Positions 1 to 7,613 of a stretch of DNA of 28,248 nt are shown piece after piece. The position numbers and the translations under genes are program-made. Below the pieces are notes generated by a model. That model was given only the letters and a program-made list of their open reading frames with translations, had not been told where the DNA came from and ran no database searches. The stretch is from Nitrososphaeraceae archaeon (GTDB taxonomy: Archaea > Thermoproteota > Nitrososphaeria > Nitrososphaerales > Nitrososphaeraceae). The stretch is taken from the NCBI GenBank assembly GCA_025449515.1, contig JANWJI010000045.1, forward strand, positions 1 through 28,248, given 5' to 3'. Position 1 is the first letter of the stretch; each line of letters opens with the position of its first letter.

Positions 1-511
1 AAGGATGTACAGTACAGTGAAATGGATATTGTTGTCCAGAAGTTAGTTTGGAAGTATCGACTTTGGCTGATTCACCTGCATTAATTATGCTCGTATCAAA
101 TAGCTTTCCAGAGTTTGGATCGTCAGGCCCCTTACCATTTGTTACAGTATGAGGTACAGAATCTTTATTTACGACTTGAACAACGCTGCCCTTTTTGACA
201 CTAATTGGATTGGGATTAAAGGCTGGGTTTCCTTGTATTGAAGCACCTTGCAGAACAGTAAGAGTTGCACCAATTGGTCCACTAATCTTAGATGCTGCTA
301 CTTTATTGGTTGTGGTCTCGCTCCCTGTCCCTCCAGAAGCTGAACCTGGCCCAGTAGAATTTACCTTGGGAAGATCTTTGCGATCAAGTGAATCCATTAC
401 TCCAGGCGTTGGAGCTACCTGAGCAAATAGATAAAAAGTAATCATACCAGTAATAGCTCCTAATACCATAAGTGCAACAAATGCTACTACACCAATAGAA
501 CGCATCTCCAT
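1..511 (-). CDS. Membrane-anchored blue-copper (cupredoxin/plastocyanin-like) protein, 3' end outside the window
   Basis: This is the first 170 codons of a gene that runs off the left edge. The N-terminus (MEMRSIGVVAFVALMVLG...) is one hydrophobic segment of about 25 residues, either a signal anchor or signal peptide, so the rest should lie outside the cytoplasm. A Ser/Gly/Thr-rich linker follows, then a cupredoxin fold with a copper-ligand His in the VPHTVTN motif and the C-terminal Cys and His of FHCTVHP; the last ligand would be beyond the edge. Small type I copper proteins of this kind are numerous in ammonia-oxidizing archaea and are thought to carry electrons; that role is inferred. An in-frame ATG at 529 (adding MGAVIH) is an alternative start; GGAG lies about 11 bases upstream of the 511 start. 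Confidence 0.85.
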   Translation of the reverse strand, partial: MEMRSIGVVAFVALMVLGAITGMITFYLFAQVAPTPGVMDSLDRKDLPKVNSTGPGSASGGTGSETTTNKVAASKISGPIGATLTVLQGASIQGNPAFNPNPISVKKGSVVQVVNKDSVPHTVTNGKGPDDPNSGKLFDTSIINAGESAKVDTSKLTSGQQYPFHCTVHP

Positions 512-591
512 ATGGATCACCGCTCCCATATTAAATTCTTAACTGAATTCTCAAAAAATCGGATTTTGATTGTAAGACACTTGGTGAACTA

Positions 592-623
592 ATTGTCCGC
601 CCAGCAATTGGGTGGCGAACAAT
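592..623. repeat. GC-rich imperfect hairpin in the cupredoxin-pfdA gap
   Basis: ATTGT-CCGCCCA pairs with TGGGTGG-(CGA bulge)-ACAAT around a five-base loop (GCAAT). This gives 12 pairs, one of them G-T, in otherwise AT-rich DNA, about 80 bases upstream of the cupredoxin start. It could be an operator, an RNA hairpin in the cupredoxin leader, or a terminator. Nothing in the sequence decides between these. Confidence 0.5.
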
Positions 624-753
624 CGTGAAGTTCGAACATGCTAAACTTATATTCATAGTCTTTCTTAAGACTTAATAGATTTTCAAATCTCCTGAACATG
701 CTTAGATATTGCATTGGGGGTTAAAATCGGCATTCACGAGGGAATTAAATCGT

Positions 754-870
754 TATATCATGTCATATCATGTCATATCATGTCATATCATGTCATATCA
801 TGTCATATCATGTCATATCATGTCATATCATGTCATATCATGTTTTTCAACGATCTAAAGACATGATATA
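754..870. repeat. Array of eight perfect 10-bp tandem repeats with inverted flanks
   Basis: Positions 761-840 hold eight identical copies of TGTCATATCA, preceded by one degenerate copy (751-760, eight of ten bases match) and followed by a partial TGT. An 11-base element, TATATCATGTC at 754-764, recurs as its exact reverse complement at 860-870, so the array is bracketed by inverted copies of its own unit. The 10-bp period is close to one helical turn, which would put every unit on the same face of the DNA. It lies between the divergent cupredoxin and pfdA genes. A multi-site binding platform and simple replication slippage are both possible. Confidence 0.95.
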
Positions 871-1078
871 CCCGATATAGGCAGATTATCTAGCCGTACA
901 TTTCTAATCTAGCCCTACCGCATCCCAGTTGAACATCGACTCCAATTGAGGACATAATGAACCCCTTAACTAAGTTCAATTATAACTTAAATGAATTGGA
1001 CATAACCTGAGCACGTTCTTTAATTCATTAAATGCTATATAGTCACAAATATAAGATGGTATCGGAAATTGGACCTTT

Positions 1079-1573
1079 ATGAGCAGAGACGTTGAAGGAG
1101 AGCAGGCAACAATGGATCAGAAAATGAATGAATTAGTACAGCAATCTAGAGTTCTCGAAGCCTATATGAATGATATCGTAGCCCGCGAGGCTACCATTAC
1201 AAGACTGATCCAAGAAGCTCGCCTTGCTTCTGGTGCTCTTCATAGCATGCTCGACGAAACCGACCTTGAGTCATTAACACCTGTTGGTATTGGCGTTTAT
1301 ATGAAGGCCATAATTCCTCCTGTAAAAAAACTATTAGTAAATATTGGAGCAGGGGTGACAATCGAAAAAACTAGGGATGATACCATTAATTACGTAGAGG
1401 GTAAATTGAATGAATTCGAAGTAGGGTTGAGACAGCTTAACAAGCAGAGGCAGCAAATTTCGTTAAATATGGAACAGATCCAGTTACAAGTCAATCAAAT
1501 GCTTCGTCAAGCAACGAATGCCCAATCAACAAAAAGACAACATTCCGCCAATAATGGCACATATAAGCAATAA
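1079..1573 (+). CDS. pfdA: Prefoldin subunit alpha
   Basis: This is the alpha subunit of the archaeal prefoldin (GimC) hexamer, an alpha2-beta4 chaperone that captures unfolded proteins in the cytoplasm and hands them to the thermosome. The 164 residues show the family layout: an N-terminal coiled-coil helix (about residues 12-50), a central beta-hairpin region with the conserved TPVGIGVYMKAIIP-like stretch (about 78-105), and a C-terminal coiled coil (about 118-152) with a short polar tail. ATG 1079 lies about 40 bases after a TATA-like element (GCTATATAG, 1034-1042). An internal ATG at 1112, preceded by AAGGAG, is a real alternative and would give about 153 residues, nearer the usual length. 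ftsY starts 12 bases downstream, an arrangement common in archaea. Prefoldin beta is encoded at 27127-27525. Confidence 0.93.
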   Translation: MSRDVEGEQATMDQKMNELVQQSRVLEAYMNDIVAREATITRLIQEARLASGALHSMLDETDLESLTPVGIGVYMKAIIPPVKKLLVNIGAGVTIEKTRDDTINYVEGKLNEFEVGLRQLNKQRQQISLNMEQIQLQVNQMLRQATNAQSTKRQHSANNGTYKQ

Positions 1574-1585
1574 GGCAGAGACAGA

Positions 1586-3094
1586 ATGTTTGAACAACTC
1601 AAGAAAGCATTCTCATCCGTTACAACTAGCATTTCACAAAAGGAGATCACTTCAAAGGATTTGGAGAAATCTTTGTCTAATATCGAGCTTGAGTTGCTTG
1701 AATGTGATATTGCTCAAGAAGCCTTAGATGATATTTTCGCTAAGCTAAAGGATGAATTGGTGGGATATAAGCTCGAAAAGGATCAGCGTTCGGAAGATTT
1801 GATCGGTTCAAGACTAAAGGATAGCCTTGCTCAAATGTTTGTCGGCTGTGAAAGCATAGATCTTTTACAAAAAATTCGAAGTAAAATCGAATCTAAATCA
1901 GGCCCGTTTGTAATTGTATTCGTAGGAATAAATGGCAGTGGTAAAACTACAACAGTCGCGAAGATCGGTAACCTACTACGAATTAACGGTTTATCTGCTG
2001 TTATGGCAGCTGCTGATACGCATCGATCCGGGGCTATAGAACAGCTTTGTGCACACGGAGAAAAATTGTCATTGAAAGTCATCGCCCAGCGATATGGGGC
2101 CGACCCATCAGCAGTCGGAAGAGATGCTATAGAATACGCTAAAAAACACTTCATAGATGTAGTTCTAATTGATACGGCAGGAAGGATGCAAACCTCTAAA
2201 AATCTAATGGATGAAATCAATAAAGTTGTCAGGGTTGTGAAACCAGATATTAAATTGTTTGTGGGGGACTCATTAGCTGGCAATGACACAATAAATCAGG
2301 CACGAGAGTTTTTTCAGTATACAAATTTTGATGGTGCCATCTTGACCAAAGCTGACGCCGATTCGAAGGGTGGCTCGGCAATTTCAATCGTCCATATTAC
2401 TTCAAAACCGATTCTGTATTTTGGTATCGGACAAGGGTATGGTGATATTTTGCCATTCCATTATGACAGATTCTTGAAGTCTATTTTTAGTGGTTATCCG
2501 TTAATCGATGAACAAGATCGCACTAGCGAGGTATTGAATCTAAATCCAAAGGAATCTAAAATCGGCCGGAATGACACCAAGCAAGAGATACAGGCGGGTC
2601 GAGTACTGGTGGCTGAAGATTTACCGAGATCTCAGAAGACGCATGCGAAGGATAAAGACGAAGAATTACTTTCATCATTGCCAACAGAAATCAAGAAACA
2701 GTCACAAATTTCAGAACACCCTTCTGATCAAGATTCATTTTTGATTAAACCTGAAGTCTCAATGGACGATCACAAAACTACATCAGGAGAGCTTGATAAT
2801 GATATTCCAGATGGAACGAATTCTGATTCAATTCCGATGAAAAATGACGATGATGTTTCAATAACGGTAAAGAAAAAAGGGATTTTCGGTAGTCTCTTCT
2901 GGCGAAAGAAAAAAGCCAAGAAAGGAAGCGATGGTATGGAGAATAAAAAGAATGGAATTGATAAGCGAACGACTGATGTATCCTCTGCGAAGGATTTGAA
3001 TGAGAATAAAGAAACCAAACTAGAAAGTGAAGAACAGAAAGACCGAGATCCTATATACCTTTCGGATGAGGACATTGAGGATCTCATTAAATAG
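1586..3094 (+). CDS. ftsY: Signal recognition particle receptor FtsY with a long C-terminal extension
   Basis: FtsY is the SRP receptor GTPase that docks ribosome-SRP complexes at the membrane for co-translational insertion. The N (four-helix) domain covers about residues 1-95 and the G domain about 96-305. GTPase motifs are GINGSGKTT (114-122), an ADTHR stretch, DTAGRMQ (about 195-201) and TKADADSKGG (about 253-262), and the G domain ends around GQGYGDILPFHYDRF. The family is usually about 300-400 residues and carries any extra acidic domain at the N-terminus. Here about 190 extra residues follow the G domain. They are highly charged and probably disordered, except for a basic/aromatic patch KKKGIFGSLFWRKKKAKK (about 429-446) that could touch the membrane. 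The gene is 12 bases after pfdA and its end overlaps argF. Confidence 0.95.
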   Translation: MFEQLKKAFSSVTTSISQKEITSKDLEKSLSNIELELLECDIAQEALDDIFAKLKDELVGYKLEKDQRSEDLIGSRLKDSLAQMFVGCESIDLLQKIRSKIESKSGPFVIVFVGINGSGKTTTVAKIGNLLRINGLSAVMAAADTHRSGAIEQLCAHGEKLSLKVIAQRYGADPSAVGRDAIEYAKKHFIDVVLIDTAGRMQTSKNLMDEINKVVRVVKPDIKLFVGDSLAGNDTINQAREFFQYTNFDGAILTKADADSKGGSAISIVHITSKPILYFGIGQGYGDILPFHYDRFLKSIFSGYPLIDEQDRTSEVLNLNPKESKIGRNDTKQEIQAGRVLVAEDLPRSQKTHAKDKDEELLSSLPTEIKKQSQISEHPSDQDSFLIKPEVSMDDHKTTSGELDNDIPDGTNSDSIPMKNDDDVSITVKKKGIFGSLFWRKKKAKKGSDGMENKKNGIDKRTTDVSSAKDLNENKETKLESEEQKDRDPIYLSDEDIEDLIK

Positions 3095-4016
3095 TAAGAA
3101 TATCCTTAGCTTAAGAGATCTTAGCTCGGCTGAAATACGTTCTGTTTTGAAATTAGCATCATCATTCAAGAAGGATTGGCAGGCTAGAAAACCTCGCCAC
3201 TTATTGCCAGGATGTATCTTGGGGATGATCTTCGAGAAACCATCTACTAGAACAAGAATTAGTTTTGAAACAGGGATCTTCCAACTTGGTGGAAGTCCTA
3301 TTTACATGGGTATCAACGATACTCAGCTATCCCGAGGAGAATCCATAGAAGATACCGCTCGAACGTTAGGCTTATATGTTGACTGCATCGTTGCGAGAAT
3401 TTACGACCATCATAATTTAGAAAAACTTGCTACTTTCACTTCAGTACCTGTTATAAACGGACTTTCTAATTCTTTTCATCCTTGTCAAATACTTGCAGAT
3501 TTATTAACTATTCGTGAACATAAGAAGAAATTAAGAGGATTAAAACTTGCATGGATAGGAGATGGTAACAACGTCTGTAACGATATGCTGTTGGGCTGTT
3601 CAAAAATTGGTATAAATATGGTAGTAGCCTGTCCAAAAGGCTATGAACCATTGAGACATGTAACAGAATTAGCGAAAGAAGAGGGAACACGAACGAATGC
3701 AGAAATTACTATTACTGATGATCCAAAATTAGCAGCCAAATTCGCGGACGTTATTGTAACAGATACATTCATCTCTATGGGTAAAGATGATGAAAAGATG
3801 TCTCGAGATGCTGCATTCTTTCCAAAGTATCAAGTCAATTCTAACTTGATGAGCTTGGCGAAAAAAGACTCCATCTTTATGCACTGTCTTCCTGCAACAC
3901 GAGGCAAAGAAGTAACCTCTAATGTTATTGATGGAGATGCATCTGTCGTGTGGGAAGAGGCAGAAAATAGGTTACACGTTCAAAAGGCATTGATGTATTT
4001 ACTATTAAAGAATTGA
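3066..4016 (+). CDS. argF: Ornithine carbamoyltransferase
   Basis: This enzyme transfers the carbamoyl group of carbamoyl phosphate to ornithine, making citrulline in arginine biosynthesis in the cytoplasm. The 316 residues carry the carbamoyl-phosphate site STRTR (60-64), the HPCQ motif (138-141), and the ornithine-enzyme signature HCLPA (273-277), which separates it from aspartate carbamoyltransferase. The start is uncertain. ATG 3066 gives MRTLRISLNSKNILSLRDLS and overlaps ftsY by 29 bases; TTG 3075 is also possible, and ATG 3027 would overlap by 68 bases. The overlap indicates co-transcription with ftsY, although the two functions are unrelated. Confidence 0.94.
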   Translation: MRTLRISLNSKNILSLRDLSSAEIRSVLKLASSFKKDWQARKPRHLLPGCILGMIFEKPSTRTRISFETGIFQLGGSPIYMGINDTQLSRGESIEDTARTLGLYVDCIVARIYDHHNLEKLATFTSVPVINGLSNSFHPCQILADLLTIREHKKKLRGLKLAWIGDGNNVCNDMLLGCSKIGINMVVACPKGYEPLRHVTELAKEEGTRTNAEITITDDPKLAAKFADVIVTDTFISMGKDDEKMSRDAAFFPKYQVNSNLMSLAKKDSIFMHCLPATRGKEVTSNVIDGDASVVWEEAENRLHVQKALMYLLLKN

Positions 4017-4058
4017 TCCCCTTGCTGTTTACAAGTACGATCTTTAAATAGTAATTTG

Positions 4059-4073
4059 TAGTCAAAGTGACTA
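4059..4073. repeat. Short perfect inverted repeat downstream of argF
   Basis: TAGTCA-AAG-TGACTA lies 42 bases after the argF stop, inside the roughly 290-base gap to the next gene. It could form a small hairpin at the 3' end of the argF transcript or be a protein site. The rest of 4017-4309 shows no convincing gene or RNA. Confidence 0.45.
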
Positions 4074-4309
4074 TAGATCATGTAGTGTATCCTCCATTGA
4101 ATTCGCTATGATCCTTTTTAGCCCGGTTAAGTCTGGAAGTATTATGAATGAATAAAATTGTGGCTGGAAAGCAATATTGTATAGGTTCCATTCGACAATT
4201 TCTGCATTTGAGGCACATATATATTGTAAGCTTATCAAGGCTCTATGAACATTAAAGCAAGGGTTTAATACCTCTAAAACTGTATTGAAGATCTAGTTTG
4301 GAGCAAAAG

Positions 4310-4669
4310 ATGTCTTCTGTAGAACAAATAATTGATGCTCTGTCTTCTCTCGAAACTGATTTGGATAATCTTAATTCAAGAGTCAATGATATGAAAAAAC
4401 GAATTATAGCTTATTCTATCTCAGAGATAGAAAAGCAGAAGCAGAAGGTTATCGCCATTGCGAACGAAGATGCCAAAGTGATTATTGATACAGCAAGAAA
4501 AGAAGCTGAAAATGAATCGGCTGTAATTATGGCCGAGACGGAAAAGATAACCACGACTACAAAAAGAAATATAGATAACTCGTTGCCTCATGCGGTAGAC
4601 TTTGTCGTAAAGACGATTTCGGGCCAGAGCGATCAGATTAATGCCAGCAAAAATCGAAGTACATCTTGA
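4310..4669 (+). CDS. Coiled-coil protein resembling A/V-type ATPase peripheral-stalk subunit H
   Basis: The protein has 119 residues and almost all of its first 100 are predicted coiled coil. An EIEKQKQKVIAIANEDAKVIIDTARKEAE-type segment (read here in parts: EIEKQKQKVI then ANEDAKVIID then TARKEAENES) has the Ala/Lys/Glu-rich right-handed pattern of the small H/G subunits that pair with subunit E in archaeal and vacuolar ATPases. In many archaea this gene sits beside the ATP synthase operon; here no other ATPase gene is nearby, so it could instead be an unrelated coiled-coil protein. The start is set by GGAG at 4300-4303, six bases before ATG 4310. A TTG at 4298 is less likely. Confidence 0.55.
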   Translation: MSSVEQIIDALSSLETDLDNLNSRVNDMKKRIIAYSISEIEKQKQKVIAIANEDAKVIIDTARKEAENESAVIMAETEKITTTTKRNIDNSLPHAVDFVVKTISGQSDQINASKNRSTS

Positions 4670-4829
4670 ATTAAAGATGAGGCGTACAATTTTTAGCCTT
4701 TTCAATTAGTGAATGGACTTATCAAACCGTCTGGACGCCTCTTACATGGTGGGCATATTGTAGTTAAGTACTATGAAAATGTGATTGAATGAATATAACA
4801 AGGATCAAAAAGTTTAATAATAATTTGAT

Positions 4830-5489
4830 TTGTGTTTTGATTTAGATGAAACGCCCCTAGATAGATTCGAGTCCAGAAATATTGTTGCTGTTGCCACTGT
4901 TTATGGTCGTTCTTATTATAATATTGTTAACGCATTGAAATTGATGGATTTAACTTACGAGTCATTATCACCAGAACAGGCTGATTCATCAGATACTAGA
5001 GTTGTAATTACCACCAAAGATGAGTCTGGAATAATACATCGGAAAAATGTCCTTCTTGACACCGAGTTGGATGAAGTCCCCATTCTTTCGAAAGCCAAGA
5101 TACTAAGAGCAATTATGCGATACTCCAAGGATGATAGTCTAATTATTGGAGTTGATCCAGGGTATAGGATAGGAATATCTGTTATTTATTTTCATAACGA
5201 AATTGAAAGCTTTGTAGAGCATTCTCCAGAATCTGCCATCGAAATTATTTCTGTGATCCTATCTGGAATTAGATCGCGAAAAAAGTTAGTAAAGATCGGC
5301 GACGGTAATATTCGCATGTGTAATGATATTGCAAAGGCCCTAAAAATACAATTCAAAGATTCAGTAGATATTGAGATTGTCGATGAGTATGGCACATCTC
5401 TACGACATAGTGTCTATTCAAACAGACGCGGAATAAGGGACTGTTCATCTGCTAAGGTAATTGCATTTAGAAGCGGCAGAGTGCTTTGA
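4830..5489 (+). CDS. RNase H-fold protein related to RuvC/YqgF resolvase-like nucleases
   Basis: This 219-residue protein has two parts. The N-terminal region (about 15-65; VAVATVYGRSYYNIVNALKL... then TRVVITTKDE) looks like a small alpha/beta domain. The C-terminal region (about 103-219) begins with LIIGVDPGYRIGISVIY, the typical first strand of RuvC/YqgF folds with Asp109. It continues with VDEYGTS (Glu186), like the DExxTS motif of YqgF/RuvX, and ends with an Asp-containing helix, RDCSSAKVIAF (Asp204). These three acidic residues sit where the metal-binding residues of the fold lie, so nuclease activity is possible but unproven. The start is TTG 4830, since an in-frame stop lies three codons upstream; a TATA-like AATATAAC at 4792-4799 fits a leaderless transcript. 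The cellular role is unknown. Confidence 0.6.
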   Translation: MCFDLDETPLDRFESRNIVAVATVYGRSYYNIVNALKLMDLTYESLSPEQADSSDTRVVITTKDESGIIHRKNVLLDTELDEVPILSKAKILRAIMRYSKDDSLIIGVDPGYRIGISVIYFHNEIESFVEHSPESAIEIISVILSGIRSRKKLVKIGDGNIRMCNDIAKALKIQFKDSVDIEIVDEYGTSLRHSVYSNRRGIRDCSSAKVIAFRSGRVL

Positions 5490-5709
5490 TTCTTAAGCAT
5501 TCTAGGAGTGTGATTCGTTACAATAGCCAGAGCATATACCACCCTTGGATATCGACAGCTCGGCATTTTCATTGCTCTGAATTAGATTAATCTTAAAATT
5601 GATACTATACGGAATCCTTGTTGAGCTGATAATATATTTGAATCAGCATGAAATATGATATGAATACTTTAGATAAATGAATTACATTAATAATACATTT
5701 TTGTATAAA

Positions 5710-5755
5710 TTTAAATACTATGTTTGAGATCATTATTACAGGTAAATTTTTTACC
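5710..5755 (+). promoter_or_regulatory. TATA element and leader hairpin of the 82-residue zinc-ribbon gene
   Basis: An A/T-rich TATA element (TTTAAATA at 5710-5717, within TATAAATTTAAATA) lies about 50 bases before the start codon. It is followed by a perfect hairpin, GGTAAA-TTT-TTTACC (5741-5755), which ends 13 bases before ATG 5769. If transcription starts near 5740 the hairpin would be the first thing in the mRNA. Confidence 0.5.
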
Positions 5756-5768
5756 CTAGAAATCTTAA

Positions 5769-6017
5769 ATGACTTGTAAGGATATATGCATACGTCACAA
5801 AGCTCAAAAACCTGTTGGTTCTGGTCGATATGCTATTGGGCAAAAGCGCTGCCAGATTTGTGAGATTTTTCTCAAATGGGATGGATTGTGGTGTCCCTGT
5901 TGTGGTTATAGATTAAGAACGCGGAATTTGAAGTACAAAGCTAAACTTAGAGCTAGAAAAAAAAATCAAACAGAGATGATGGGACCGGTATTTATCCATG
6001 CCAAAAAGAATGTATAA
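5769..6017 (+). CDS. Small basic zinc-ribbon protein, conserved in Thaumarchaeota
   Basis: The protein has 82 residues and is very basic at its C-terminus (RTRNLKYKAKLRARKKNQ). Two CxxC pairs, CQIC (about residues 28-31) and CPCC (about 43-46), form a probable zinc ribbon, with two further Cys near the N-terminus (Cys3, Cys7). I recognise the pattern GRYAxGQKRCQxCEIFxxWxGLWCPCCGYRLR from small proteins repeated in thaumarchaeal genomes, for which no function is established. A nucleic-acid-binding role is likely from the zinc ribbon plus basic tail, but is inferred. The gene stands alone with its own TATA box and leader hairpin. Confidence 0.8.
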   Translation: MTCKDICIRHKAQKPVGSGRYAIGQKRCQICEIFLKWDGLWCPCCGYRLRTRNLKYKAKLRARKKNQTEMMGPVFIHAKKNV

Positions 6018-6149
6018 TAGCGTGTATCGAATATATGAACCATGTTACGAATTGGATCCCGAGTCGAGAATTTTTCTACTGTAATATCGTGTCTAGTTGT
6101 AATACCTAACAAATAGTTACATGTCGACCGGAGAGATCAGGTAGAAACA

Positions 6150-7613
6150 ATGAGAACTATACGCAAGCAGGCATCGTATTCGTATGATCTGCGTAGCTTT
6201 CTTGATATCCTAGACAAGAATAGGAATCTTGTCACAATACAGAGAGCAGTTAGTACAAAATTCGAGATTGCGGCTATCGTTAGTAAATTTGAGAGAAAAG
6301 AGGCAGTACTGTTTGAAAGCGTAAGAAGTAGTAAATTTAAGGTAGCAGGTAATATTTTGGGAACAAGAAAGAGATTCTCGATGGCAGTAGGAACAAGCGA
6401 AGAGATGTTCATCCATTCACGCATTGTAAAGGCAATTAATTCTCCCTGCGAACCCAATAAACTGCTAGGTTCGGCACCGTACAACCAAAACACATCGCGT
6501 AATTTGCTGACTCTCCCTATAATCACTCATTTCGAAAAAGACGCAGGACCTTATATCACGGCATCAATTGTTTTTGTAAAGGATCAGGAAAGTGGTAACC
6601 AGAATTCCTCTACACACAGACTGCTGAAATTAGATGATAAACACATGGTAATTAGGATGGTTGAAGGTAGACATTTGCACAAATGCTTTACATATGCAAA
6701 AGAACACGGAGAGGATTTGAAAATTGCAATTGCAATTGGTATCCATCCTTCGATAAGCATTGCAGCAGCGTATCAGGCTGCATATGGAGTCGATGAGATG
6801 TTAATCGCGAATTCCTTGCTCGATAATCAGCTGACTCTGAGCAAGCTGGACTATTCACAATTATTTGTTCCAACACATGCTGAAATTATTTTGGAAGGGC
6901 GAATTCTAAAGGACGTAACTCATGAGGAATGGATGGTGGAGATGTTGAGAACATATGACCTCAAACGTCAACAACCTGTGTTTGAACTCGATAGAATAAG
7001 ATTCAGAGATAATGCAATTTTTCATGATGTTTTGCCCGGTTTTGCAGAACATAGATTGTTAATGGGCTTGCCAGTAGAAGCAAAACTCCTGGAGGACGTT
7101 AGAAACGCACTACCTGATACAAAAGCCGTCTATTTGACTGAAGGTGGTAGCGGCTGGTTATCTGCAGTGATTCAGATCAAAAAGAGACTTGAAGGTGAAC
7201 CAAAAAACGCTATAATTGCTGCGCTATCCTCCCATCGCTCACTGAAATTAGCCATTGTGGTAGATGACGATATTGATCCAACTAACCCAGTTGCCGTTGA
7301 ATATGCCATATCGACAAGATGTCAGGCAGATAGAGATCTTGTTATAATTCCAGATGCCAAAGGATCTAGTCTTGACCCGTCAAGTGATCAACACAATTTA
7401 CTTACTACGAAACTAGGTATAGATGCGACCGCTACTCTTCTAAAAGCCAAAGACAGATTTGAGATCGCAAAAATTCCAGGAGAGACCACCCTAAACCTCT
7501 CTGACTATGTTTCAGACGGATCTGGAATTGAGAAATTGCTGATGACTGAGCCTCAAAAACAAGGAGACCACCTATTGGACGAACCAATTAAACGGTTGAA
7601 GCACCGACGCTAG
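6150..7613 (+). CDS. UbiD-family decarboxylase, probably trans-anhydromevalonate 5-phosphate decarboxylase
   Basis: UbiD enzymes decarboxylate unsaturated acids using prenylated FMN made by UbiX. The 487 residues match the family throughout. Candidate catalytic residues are Arg169 (in VIRMVEGRH), Glu259 and Glu264 (in THEEWMVEMLRTYD), which keep the Arg-Glu-Glu arrangement and five-residue Glu spacing of the family, although the usual EGPF(G/V)(D/E) stretch around them is altered. The C-terminal DDDIDPTNPVAVEYAISTR motif is typical. In archaea a UbiD homologue performs the decarboxylation step of the modified mevalonate pathway for isoprenoid lipids; this assignment is the most likely one for a thaumarchaeon, but UbiD members cannot be told apart by sequence alone. 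No ubiX gene is in the window. The gene is monocistronic. Confidence 0.8.
   Translation: MRTIRKQASYSYDLRSFLDILDKNRNLVTIQRAVSTKFEIAAIVSKFERKEAVLFESVRSSKFKVAGNILGTRKRFSMAVGTSEEMFIHSRIVKAINSPCEPNKLLGSAPYNQNTSRNLLTLPIITHFEKDAGPYITASIVFVKDQESGNQNSSTHRLLKLDDKHMVIRMVEGRHLHKCFTYAKEHGEDLKIAIAIGIHPSISIAAAYQAAYGVDEMLIANSLLDNQLTLSKLDYSQLFVPTHAEIILEGRILKDVTHEEWMVEMLRTYDLKRQQPVFELDRIRFRDNAIFHDVLPGFAEHRLLMGLPVEAKLLEDVRNALPDTKAVYLTEGGSGWLSAVIQIKKRLEGEPKNAIIAALSSHRSLKLAIVVDDDIDPTNPVAVEYAISTRCQADRDLVIIPDAKGSSLDPSSDQHNLLTTKLGIDATATLLKAKDRFEIAKIPGETTLNLSDYVSDGSGIEKLLMTEPQKQGDHLLDEPIKRLKHRR

Noticed and set aside
195..422. 75-codon plus-strand frame starting MTLIGLGLKAGF
   Set aside because: It lies antisense to the cupredoxin coding region, which has recognisable copper-ligand motifs on the minus strand; the plus frame has no domain.
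761..840. CRISPR array
   Set aside because: The units are contiguous 10-mers with no spacers and no cas genes are nearby.
2770..3087. 105-codon minus-strand Ser/Phe-rich frame
   Set aside because: It is antisense to the charged FtsY tail; a Lys/Glu/Asp-rich coding region gives long Phe/Ser/Leu frames on the other strand by composition.
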